A DNA stretch of 34,005 bases, taken from Saprospiraceae bacterium. GTDB taxonomy: Bacteria; Bacteroidota; Bacteroidia; Chitinophagales; Saprospiraceae. The position numbers and the translations under genes are program-made. Within the stretch, counting starts at the first letter, position 1. Every line of letters begins with the position of its first letter. The stretch spans positions 1-34,005 of the forward strand of contig JAQXAY010000125.1 in the NCBI GenBank assembly GCA_029252685.1, given 5' to 3'. Shown here piece after piece: positions 23,976 to 30,983 of this stretch. The notes under the pieces were generated by a model. The model searched no databases. It had not been told where the DNA came from and worked only from the letters and a program-made list of their open reading frames with translations.

Positions 23976-25352
23976 TTAGTTTAGACTTCGCAATAAATTT
24001 CGCAAAAGCCTATGTTTAGATATCGCCCTACCTTTCAAAATCCTTCTAAGTTGATCTTCGAATGCAAAAACCAACCCTTTATTAAGGATTATACTAAATC
24101 CCAATTGCTGATATGCATCAGATTTTGCAAGTATAAGGCTTTCAATATATGCTCTTTTTTCATTTGATATATAAAATTCACCCGAAATCCATCTTAAAAA
24201 AGTGTTTAAGCTGATTTGATACTTATCAACAAAATTAGCAGCCCCACTTTTACCATAAACACTAAATAGAGCATCCTGCTTAGTAGCCACAAAATTCATT
24301 TCCAATTGTTCGGTCCATATATCGATCAAATATGCTGGAATGCCGCAAGAACTGTCTACAAAAAAAACGGCTGATTTATCTAAGGCTGGATCATCAGTTC
24401 TTAAAGCTTGCGAATGCCTATCATATAATATTCTATTTTCGTATCCGACATCCAATAATCGCATAGCACTCCTCAATTCATCCCCTTCAATGATTCCTTC
24501 TTTTTTTTCCACCTTCAATTGATATAATCGCTGCCTGAGGACCCCATCAATATTCAAAACCGAACAGCGCCTTGCAAAATTCAGATAGGATGCAGTTGCA
24601 AACTTTGTTCTAATCTTCTTTAATCGAGGACCTGCAACTAATAAGTCATAAGGATGAAAATTCAAGCCTCGTATATCAAGGGTTTCCAATCTTTCAAATT
24701 GAAAGACTTCCTTTGGAATGTGCAAAAGCTTTGTTTGAAAAAGATCAAGCTTCTTCAAGTAATTCGACTTTTGATCACCTAAATTTAATGCTACTAGAGG
24801 ATTCTTTGAGAGGTCGAGGGATTCCAAAAAAGGCTTAGTCCAAATAAGTGCTGGCAAATGCGTAAAACAATTTGAGCTGAGATCAAGCCGCTTCAATAAG
24901 CGTAAAGTAGAAAATGAATCAGGCAAATCAATAAGCTTGTTTTCTCCGAGAAAAAGCGCTCGTAACAAAACCATGCCTTCAAAAAGTGAATGCTCAAGAG
25001 CCTGAATTTTATTATTTCCCAAATCTAATTCTTGCAGTTCTGGAAACTTCTTATCAGCACCTTGAATAGAATCCACCTTGTTATTGGATAAATTTAATTT
25101 CCGAATTGATGAGATATGCCTATTGGAAAAGGAAAGCTTAGTAAGCTTATTGAAAGAAAGGTCTAAATCATGAAGTGTAGGAATATGAAACACAGCCTCA
25201 GGAATTCTTTTCAATCGATTATTACTGAGGTTTAAGCTACGAAGATTGGGTAGCTTAAATATGGCTGCTGGAATTTGATTAATCCCCAAGCCAGAAAGAT
25301 CTAAGAACTTTGTATTGTCATCAAAAATCAACTTAGGATTCTGTCTTTCCAT
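23976..25352 (-). CDS. Leucine-rich-repeat protein with unrecognised C-terminal domain
   Basis: This encodes 458 residues from ATG 25352. Another ATG at 25415 in the same frame would add 21 residues, further inside the upstream gene. There is no signal peptide or membrane helix, so it is probably cytoplasmic. Residues about 15-250 hold some ten leucine-rich repeats of LxxLDLSxNxLxxLP type (LRSLNLSNNRLKRIP, LHDLDLSFNKLTKL, LKRLDLSSNCFTHLP, LESLDLSKNPLVAL), a protein-binding surface. The last 200 residues or so form a separate domain that I do not recognise. It has a basic stretch after the repeats, a central AVFFVDSSCGIPAYLIDIW, TFLRWISGEFY, and a basic C-terminus (RRILKGRAISKHRLLRNLLR). The gene overlaps the upstream glycosyltransferase by 25 nt, so it is translationally linked. 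Its function is unknown. Confidence 0.8.
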   Translation of the reverse strand: MERQNPKLIFDDNTKFLDLSGLGINQIPAAIFKLPNLRSLNLSNNRLKRIPEAVFHIPTLHDLDLSFNKLTKLSFSNRHISSIRKLNLSNNKVDSIQGADKKFPELQELDLGNNKIQALEHSLFEGMVLLRALFLGENKLIDLPDSFSTLRLLKRLDLSSNCFTHLPALIWTKPFLESLDLSKNPLVALNLGDQKSNYLKKLDLFQTKLLHIPKEVFQFERLETLDIRGLNFHPYDLLVAGPRLKKIRTKFATASYLNFARRCSVLNIDGVLRQRLYQLKVEKKEGIIEGDELRSAMRLLDVGYENRILYDRHSQALRTDDPALDKSAVFFVDSSCGIPAYLIDIWTEQLEMNFVATKQDALFSVYGKSGAANFVDKYQISLNTFLRWISGEFYISNEKRAYIESLILAKSDAYQQLGFSIILNKGLVFAFEDQLRRILKGRAISKHRLLRNLLRSLN

Positions 25353-26443
25353 GTGTAACGCTTTGCACGCATTGCTAATATCCCTGCCCCTACAATATAA
25401 ATAATATGTAGACATTGAACTAGCAAATACGAACCCCGCTTTATTTTTTGGCCATATTTTTTTGTCATAATGGTCAAATACATAAAATCAATGAAAGTCC
25501 TGCAAATCATAAACACTACAAAAGCGCTAAGAAAAGAACTATCCATTAATGCTAACAGACCAAGTAAAACAATGAAGACGCTAAACCCAAAAGCTAGCCC
25601 GATATGATACAAGATATTTTTATTGGTATAGGCTGATGTTTTACCTGCCCAACGAATACGCTGTTGAAAAAATCCTTTCCAACTTAATTCAGGATTCGTA
25701 ATAACCTCTGCCTCTACCTGGTCATTAAAGTCAACGCTGCCTTTATGCAGCATAGAAAATTGACTAATCAACCACATATCATCAGCTGCTGACCATTTTT
25801 CACTACCCTCAAATCCACCTACCTCATAAAAAGATTTCCGTCTAAAGGCCAAATTTGCACCGTTTGCCATAGCAAAATCAAGCCCACGGTGACCAGCGCT
25901 AGTCATACCCATTACGCCTATCATATCCAAGAATTGTAGTTCTTGCAGTGGACTTCCAGTAGAGGCTATTCTAACAGGACCACAGCAGGCAACTACATGT
26001 GCAGGTATTTCTCTTTCAAAAAAACTTAACAGCCAGTTTTCTCCTACTGTGCAGTCTGCATCCGAACATATAATCCACGGCGTATCAGCCTGATTTATTG
26101 CTGCATTCAAGGCTTCAATCTTACCCTCAGATCTCTCTGGCAAACTTAAAAAGCTAAAGTTTTCTTTTAGATTATTGACATGCTTCTCAAAGTCATCAGA
26201 AGAATGGTCGTTAATCAAAATTACCTGATAACGATCCTTTGGATAATTTTGATTCTCGAGAGAACGAATCCGCTCTTGGAGATTTGATGCTTCGTTCCTG
26301 AAGGGAATCACTACAGTTACTTGTGGTAAGTCAACCACAGAAGGTTCTTCTTCTTTTCTCCTATTCAATCGTAGATAGCTCCAGATGTTCCTTGCATATA
26401 AGCATGCAAGAACAAGACCTGAAATCCATGCGAAGGTCAGCAA
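25328..26443 (-). CDS. Membrane glycosyltransferase family 2 with TTG start
   Basis: This encodes 371 residues. One N-terminal helix (about 4-20) precedes a GT2 domain (about 40-260): VVIPFRNEASNL, INDHSSDD, CSDADCTV (metal-binding DxD) and FQQRIRWAGK, a Q(Q)RxRW-type end motif. Three C-terminal helices follow (about 270-355). It would transfer sugars at the inner membrane, with substrate unknown. No ATG exists in frame near the N-terminus. The frame opens only 15 nt upstream at a TAA, and the one usable initiator is TTG at 26443. That start lies 1 nt after the stop of the upstream membrane-protein gene, which suggests coupled re-initiation. The gene ends 25 nt inside the LRR gene. Confidence 0.85.
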   Translation of the reverse strand: MLTFAWISGLVLACLYARNIWSYLRLNRRKEEEPSVVDLPQVTVVIPFRNEASNLQERIRSLENQNYPKDRYQVILINDHSSDDFEKHVNNLKENFSFLSLPERSEGKIEALNAAINQADTPWIICSDADCTVGENWLLSFFEREIPAHVVACCGPVRIASTGSPLQELQFLDMIGVMGMTSAGHRGLDFAMANGANLAFRRKSFYEVGGFEGSEKWSAADDMWLISQFSMLHKGSVDFNDQVEAEVITNPELSWKGFFQQRIRWAGKTSAYTNKNILYHIGLAFGFSVFIVLLGLLALMDSSFLSAFVVFMICRTFIDFMYLTIMTKKYGQKIKRGSYLLVQCLHIIYIVGAGILAMRAKRYTWKDRILS

Positions 26444-26444
26444 A

Positions 26445-26846
26445 CTATTTCTTATTTAATCTTGGAAGTTCAATTGGATCTTCAAGCTCCTCAAATTCAA
26501 TATAGTCACCCTCAAGATCCTGCTGAGCAGCTCTTTTGCTTTTACCCATTCTGTAATTCATAAGGGATCTAGCAAATAGAAAAGCAAAAACAAATGGGAA
26601 GGCTAGTCCACACATAAGCGTAACAAATACACCTCCTATTACATTGACCTTAAATTGCTTACCTAACCATTTAAAGAAATTGATTGGCACCTTTTTGTCC
26701 AATAAAAAAGAAGCTAAGAAAAGAAAAGGCGCAATAACACTTAAAAGCTTCCACAAGCCGCTTATAATGAACCAAGTCAAGGCAGCAAAAAGAACAAATA
26801 CTAAAAGACCTGTAAGTGGATTAACTTTAAAAATTCTATTTGTCAT
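26445..26846 (-). CDS. Small membrane protein of unknown function
   Basis: This encodes 133 residues. Three hydrophobic segments are visible: about 10-29 (LTGLLVFVLFAALTWFIISG), 33-48 (LLSVIAPFLFLASFLL) and 70-93 (VIGGVFVTLMCGLAFPFVFAFLF). The C-terminal tail (about 97-133) is charged and cytoplasmic-looking, with KSKRAAQQ followed by an acidic EFEELEDPIEL stretch and basic end. I do not recognise the family. It heads a trio with the GT2 and LRR genes: its TAG stop is 1 nt from the TTG start of the GT2. It could be an assembly partner of that enzyme (inference from position only). Confidence 0.75.
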   Translation of the reverse strand: MTNRIFKVNPLTGLLVFVLFAALTWFIISGLWKLLSVIAPFLFLASFLLDKKVPINFFKWLGKQFKVNVIGGVFVTLMCGLAFPFVFAFLFARSLMNYRMGKSKRAAQQDLEGDYIEFEELEDPIELPRLNKK

Positions 26847-26960
26847 TATTGTAATTTCTACGTTTGTTTAGTAAAAATACGAATTAGAAGGCTTAAAAGT
26901 TTAATGATTTAGACCAGCTTAGTCTTTAACGGCTTTATTGAGCATAATTAATCGATAAAG

Positions 26961-28712
26961 CTATTTTGTTGCAAGAAATTGCATGTCATGCAATTTCTTA
27001 AAATAGCCATCCTCTATCTTAAGCAGTTCATCATAATTCCCATTCTCAACAATTCGACCTCTGTCCATAACTAATACCCGATCAGCATTACGAATTGTAG
27101 AGAGTCTATGCGCTATAACAATAGACGTTCGCTTTGCAATCAACTTCTCTATAGCGTATTGTATGATTTCTTCTGATTCTGGATCAATAGATGAAGTAGC
27201 CTCATCAAGGATAAGAATATTTGGATCGTAGACTAATGCCCTAACGAAAGAAACCAATTGGCGCTGACCCATAGAAAGTGTTGCTCCCCGCTCTTGTACT
27301 GCATAAGAATATGCACCTGGAAGTCGCTCAATAAACTCATGTGCACCAATCATCTTAGCCGCCTCAATAACTGTCTCCTCTTCAATTGCTGGATTTCTGA
27401 GGGTAATATTCTCAAGTATAGTCCCGGAGAATAAAAAGACATCCTGAAGTACGACTGCCATTTTTGATCGCAGAGCACTCAGTTCATATGATTTTATGTC
27501 CTGACCATCTATTAGAATCTGTCCCCCATTAATTTCATAAAACCTAGACAATAGATTAATGATAGTAGACTTACCTGATCCTGTACTTCCTACTATTGCA
27601 AGGGTCTGATTGGGCTCCAAATCGAAGGTCACATCATTTAGTACATAATTTTTATCGTCATAGGCAAAATCAACCGCTTTAAATTCAACTTTTCCCTTTA
27701 AGCGATCTGTTTTAAAACTTCCATTATTTTCAATCTCTTCATTATTATCAAGAACATCGAATACGCGTTCTGCTGCAATAAGTCCCATTTGAAGTGTATT
27801 GAACTTATCTGCAAGCATTCGAATAGGTCGATACAGCATATTCAAATAAATTGGAAAAGCAACCAACATACCTGGACTTACAAGTCCCTGTAAACTACTC
27901 TTTGCACCCCACCAAACCATTAGACCTAAAGACAGCGCAGATATAATCTCCACCACCGGAAAGAAAATAGCATAATAAAATATCGAATCTAGGTTGGCCT
28001 TAGTATAGGATCGATTTATACTTTTAAAAGTTTGCATCTCTCTACCTTCTGCCCCAAATGCCTGAACAATTCGCATACCAGAAATCCGCTCCTGCAAAAA
28101 GGCATTCATCTCCGCAATCTTGTTTCTAACTATCGTATATGAGGCTTTCACTTTTTCCTTGAATATATAGGTAGCGTATACAAGGATAGGCATGGTTACC
28201 ATTATTATTAATGATAATCGCCAAGAGGTAACAAACATGATTGTTAAGACCGTAAATACGGTCAAAAGATCTGAAATTATAGTTATTACTCCTTGAGTGA
28301 AAATAGAGTTGATTGTCTCAATATCGTTAATCACTCGGGTTGTCGATTTTCCAATAGGAGTAGTATCAAAATACCTGAGCTTGCGAGAGTTAATATGATT
28401 GAAAACTTTGATCCTCAGGTCTCTGATTACCGACTGGCCCAGCAAGTTTATATCGTAAATAAACAGGTACTGAATAATTGAATTCAAAATAAGAACGCCT
28501 AAGACTAGAATAAGAATGCGAGTCATACCTTGGAGATCATATTGAAAAATATAATCATCCACCATAACTTTTATCAAGTAAGGACGGACCGTTGTAAGAA
28601 CGGCAAGCAGAATAGCAAAACTAAATGCTACCAAAAAGAGTGACTTATAAGGTAGCGCCTCCCTTAAGACACGCTTTAATAGTTTAAAGTCTATGCTGCT
28701 TTTCTTTTCCAT
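26961..28712 (-). CDS. ABC exporter half-transporter, MsbA/LmrA-like
   Basis: This encodes 583 residues. A type I exporter membrane domain with six helices (about 18-300) includes TPIGKSTTRVINDIETINSIF and FLQERISGMRIVQAFGAEGRE, both typical coupling regions. The NBD (about 335-580) has Walker A GSTGSGKST near 375, Q-loop VVLQDVFLFSG, signature LSMGQRQL, Walker B ILILDEATSS and H-loop IAHRLST. LSMGQ in place of LSGGQ is a mild variant, and no other motif is damaged. The protein would export lipids or drugs as a dimer. It is not encoded beside another half-transporter here, so a homodimer is simplest. A -7 element (TATCTTTG) lies about 40 nt before its start, so it is probably transcribed on its own. 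Confidence 0.92.
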   Translation of the reverse strand: MEKKSSIDFKLLKRVLREALPYKSLFLVAFSFAILLAVLTTVRPYLIKVMVDDYIFQYDLQGMTRILILVLGVLILNSIIQYLFIYDINLLGQSVIRDLRIKVFNHINSRKLRYFDTTPIGKSTTRVINDIETINSIFTQGVITIISDLLTVFTVLTIMFVTSWRLSLIIMVTMPILVYATYIFKEKVKASYTIVRNKIAEMNAFLQERISGMRIVQAFGAEGREMQTFKSINRSYTKANLDSIFYYAIFFPVVEIISALSLGLMVWWGAKSSLQGLVSPGMLVAFPIYLNMLYRPIRMLADKFNTLQMGLIAAERVFDVLDNNEEIENNGSFKTDRLKGKVEFKAVDFAYDDKNYVLNDVTFDLEPNQTLAIVGSTGSGKSTIINLLSRFYEINGGQILIDGQDIKSYELSALRSKMAVVLQDVFLFSGTILENITLRNPAIEEETVIEAAKMIGAHEFIERLPGAYSYAVQERGATLSMGQRQLVSFVRALVYDPNILILDEATSSIDPESEEIIQYAIEKLIAKRTSIVIAHRLSTIRNADRVLVMDRGRIVENGNYDELLKIEDGYFKKLHDMQFLATK

Positions 28713-28750
28713 AAGTGTGTTTCATAACTCTGGTTCTCAGTCAGAGCCCT

Positions 28751-28758
28751 CAAAGATA
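28751..28758 (-). promoter_or_regulatory. Candidate -7 element of the MsbA-like ABC gene
   Basis: On the - strand this is TATCTTTG, an exact TAnnTTTG match and the same octamer as at the rnpA promoter candidate. It lies 38 nt before the ABC start codon. No clear TTTG stands at -33. A small 5-bp hairpin (CTCTG/CAGAG) would lie in the leader. Confidence 0.4.
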
Positions 28759-28817
28759 GATTTATTTGATAATAATCCACATCTGTATATTTGACAATTA
28801 GAAGTTTTGTTCCTCTA

Positions 28818-29501
28818 TTATTTTGGTACAATTAGTCCTTCGTCCGCAAATGAAAAATAATGCTCGTCCGAAAGGATTAGATGATCTAAGACTACGATAT
28901 CTAAAAAATCGCCAGCCAATCTTAATTTTTCGGTCAACTTTATATCAGCTTGAGAAGGCTTTAGATTGCCACTAGGATGATTGTGTGCAAAAATTACGGA
29001 CGATGCAGAAAACTGTAGTAATTTTAAAAAAACTAACTTTGAATCGACTACCGTACCTGACACGCCTCCACTAGAAATCCTATGGAGTCCAATCAAATGA
29101 TTTGCTCTATTCATGATCATAATCCAAAATTCTTCATGCTTCAAACCACTCAGTCTTGATCGAATTAATCGAAATGCATCGGAGCTACTACAGATCATAT
29201 CTTTTGATTCATCCGAGCCTAAACCACGATTAACAAGCTCAAGTGTAGCTAGTAAGCGATCTGCCTTTTCAAAAGACAATCCTAGTTCTTTAAAGTTTTC
29301 GATTGGTACATTATTTAGCACCCTTATGTCCCCGTTACACACTTTCATAAGATCTGAGATAAGATTAGAGGATTCTATTTCATGTTCATCCAAAATTAAA
29401 GACAGCAGTTGATCTAAACTTAGTGTTCGGGGGTCCATTTTCAGTAATCTTGGAGCTTTTGTTTCGAACCATTCTAAAAATTGACTTTCTGATTTACTCA
29501 T
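28818..29501 (-). CDS. RadC-family (JAB/MPN domain) protein
   Basis: This encodes 227 residues from ATG 29501, which gives the usual family length. The frame is open to 29597, but that upstream part overlaps the divergent rnpA promoter candidate and does not look like RadC. The N-terminal helical region (about 20-100) contains a helix-hairpin-helix-like part (LNNVPIENFKELGLSFEKADRLLATLEL). The JAB/MPN metalloprotease-like domain (about 105-227) carries the metal site HNHPSGNLKPSQAD (His near 172 and 174, Asp near 185) and SGGVSGTVVDSKLVF. The original 'DNA repair protein RadC' name came from a mapping later attributed to recG, so the function is unsettled. It is divergent from rnpA. Confidence 0.9.
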   Translation of the reverse strand: MSKSESQFLEWFETKAPRLLKMDPRTLSLDQLLSLILDEHEIESSNLISDLMKVCNGDIRVLNNVPIENFKELGLSFEKADRLLATLELVNRGLGSDESKDMICSSSDAFRLIRSRLSGLKHEEFWIMIMNRANHLIGLHRISSGGVSGTVVDSKLVFLKLLQFSASSVIFAHNHPSGNLKPSQADIKLTEKLRLAGDFLDIVVLDHLILSDEHYFSFADEGLIVPK

Positions 29502-29596
29502 ACTTTTTTTTACATAAGATCTATGTAGAGACTTAAAATAATTGCGAGTATTCAGGACTCTATGAAAATTACTACTCCATATTTGAGCGCATTCCA

Positions 29597-29604
29597 TATC
29601 TTTG
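29597..29604 (+). promoter_or_regulatory. Candidate -7 element of rnpA
   Basis: TATCTTTG is an exact TAnnTTTG and lies 19 nt before the rnpA start codon, giving a very short leader of roughly 13 nt. A -33 TTTG at the proper distance is not present. It overlaps the upstream-most possible RadC-family ATG, which supports the later start for that gene. Confidence 0.45.
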
Positions 29605-29623
29605 AGCTATCAAAGTAAAAGAT

Positions 29624-30031
29624 ATGATGACGAACCGCAGGGGAAAGTATCCTAAAGAGGAGCATTTAAAGAGTAGGAAAGCTATAGACCTTTTATTTAA
29701 GGATGGTGCGCTAATCAAAGCGTTTCCTCTCCGTGTAATTTATAAGTATGTAGACCGTGAATCGCCTGATGAACTTATAAAAGCTGGAGTTTCCGTATCC
29801 AAAAGAAAATTTAAAAGAGCCGTAGACCGAAATCGAGTTAAGCGGCTTATGCGAGAAGCACTTCGGTATCAAAAAACTCTATTTCAAGAAAGTTGGGAGA
29901 AAGATGGGAAAACCTTTGTTGTATTCTTTATCTATGTTAGCAATGAAATGCTAAGCATAAATAAGTTAGATCAAGCGTTTGCTAAATGCTTCAAAAAGCT
30001 ACATCTTTCTAGAGAGGAACAAACCAAATAA
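29624..30031 (+). CDS. rnpA: Ribonuclease P protein component
   Basis: This encodes 135 residues of the protein subunit that, with the RNase P RNA, removes 5' leaders from pre-tRNA. The N-terminus (YPKEEHLKSRKAIDLLFKDG) matches the family start where the RNA-binding cleft begins. Near residue 55 it reads AGVSVSKRKFKRAVDRNRVKRLMREALR, containing the conserved RNR box (about 69-71) and the basic helix that contacts RNA. The acidic, aromatic C-terminus (FVVFFIYVSNEM) gives the final strand and helix. It is usually beside rpmH near the origin. Here no rpmH is adjacent, a separation found in Bacteroidota. Met1 or Met2 may start it. A 33-nt gap with a short inverted repeat (AGTCC/GGACT, 30031-30044) leads to the next gene. 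Confidence 0.96.
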   Translation: MMTNRRGKYPKEEHLKSRKAIDLLFKDGALIKAFPLRVIYKYVDRESPDELIKAGVSVSKRKFKRAVDRNRVKRLMREALRYQKTLFQESWEKDGKTFVVFFIYVSNEMLSINKLDQAFAKCFKKLHLSREEQTK

Positions 30032-30064
30032 GTCCCAAGGGACTACATTTATTAAAACAATGAT

Positions 30065-30559
30065 ATGCAATTAAGAAACCTTATACTATCTGCGCTATTA
30101 ATAATTCCCTTTTGTACACAGGCCCAATTATTTGTAAAAATGGAACGCCTGGGTTCTCCCGATGGAAAGAGAATTTATCCTGGCCATGAACTGGTCTTTA
30201 AAATTGCAGGCGATGAGGAATGGAGAGTTTCTGAACTCATTGAGATCATTCCAGAGTCAGATATTTTGGTGTTCGCTGACCAAGCATATTCTATTTCAGA
30301 AATCAAATTAGTACGAGAAGATAGCAGATCCTCTTGGTCTGCACCTCTGGGAAATGGGCTTTTTACATTTGGAGTCAGTTGGTCTTTCTATGCAGGAGCA
30401 GCCTCCATTTTTGATGAAACCTTTACCTATTCAAAGCGAGATGCAATAATTGGAGGTAGCACAATCTTAGCAGGACTTGGAATAAGAAGACTCTTCCGCT
30501 ACAAGACGCTTGATATTGGAAAAAAATACAAGCTAAGGATTATCGATATGCGCCTCTAA
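30065..30559 (+). CDS. Secreted protein of unknown function downstream of rnpA
   Basis: This encodes 164 residues. The signal peptide (1 to about 20, ending TQAQ) suggests export. The mature part starts LFVKMERLGSPDGKRIYPGHELVFKI and has a strand-rich region (EWRVSELIEIIPESDILVFAD) like a small beta-barrel domain. A Gly/Ala-rich hydrophobic segment follows (about 98-145, LFTFGVSWSFYAGAASIF, IIGGSTILAGLGIRRLF), probably one or two membrane-associated hairpins, and then a basic end. It fits a conserved Bacteroidota protein of unknown role. I cannot name a family. It follows rnpA by 33 nt and is probably co-transcribed. Its TAA overlaps the convergent aroQ stop by 4 nt (CTAA), so no dedicated terminator exists between them. 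Confidence 0.75.
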   Translation: MQLRNLILSALLIIPFCTQAQLFVKMERLGSPDGKRIYPGHELVFKIAGDEEWRVSELIEIIPESDILVFADQAYSISEIKLVREDSRSSWSAPLGNGLFTFGVSWSFYAGAASIFDETFTYSKRDAIIGGSTILAGLGIRRLFRYKTLDIGKKYKLRIIDMRL

Positions 30560-30978
30560 ATCTTTTCTAAAAGGTACTTAATTGCCATTTTATAGCCCTG
30601 CATACCCATGCCAACTATACAAGCCTCTGCAAGCGGTGCAATAAGACTTTTATGTCGAAATTCTTCTCGCTTGAAAATATTTGAAAGATGGACTTCGATG
30701 ATAGGTTTATCTACAGATCTAAGCGCATCAGATATCGCGATGGAGGTATGTGAATAAGCACCAGCATTTATAATGAATGCTGAAACCTCCTGTTTTCTTA
30801 ATTGAATATGATCTATTATGGCTCCTTCATGATTCGACTGAAAGAGCTCAAGTTGTATATCTGGATAATCATTAGCCCAAGAATCCATGGCACTTTGAAA
30901 AGTCAAAGTACCATAGATTTCCGGCTCTCTAGTTCCTATTTCATTAAGATTAGGACCATTTATTATACAAATTCGCAT
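30556..30978 (-). CDS. aroQ: 3-dehydroquinate dehydratase, type II
   Basis: This encodes 140 residues, the usual length. It catalyses the third step of the shikimate pathway, 3-dehydroquinate to 3-dehydroshikimate, as a cytoplasmic dodecamer of flavodoxin-like subunits. Diagnostic motifs are all present: NGPNLNEIGTREPEIYG with the mobile-loop Arg17 and catalytic Tyr22, INAGAYSHTSIAI (70-82) with substrate-binding Asn71 and His77, EVHLSNIFKREEFRHKS (95-111) with His97 and Arg108. It is the second gene of a pair with recQ, whose stop codon is 5 nt upstream, so the two are probably on one transcript. The link between a helicase and a biosynthetic enzyme is likely just operon packing. Confidence 0.97.
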   Translation of the reverse strand: MRICIINGPNLNEIGTREPEIYGTLTFQSAMDSWANDYPDIQLELFQSNHEGAIIDHIQLRKQEVSAFIINAGAYSHTSIAISDALRSVDKPIIEVHLSNIFKREEFRHKSLIAPLAEACIVGMGMQGYKMAIKYLLEKI

Positions 30979-30983
30979 ATTTT

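Noticed and set aside
27260-27300. LSMGQRQ signature in the MsbA-like ABC protein read as a degenerate ATPase
   Set aside because: All other NBD motifs are intact, and substitution of the first Gly in LSGGQ is found in active exporters. It is a variant, not a dead site.
29113-29412. 99-codon + strand ORF across the RadC-family gene
   Set aside because: Antisense to the clear RadC domains. No start context and no recognisable product.
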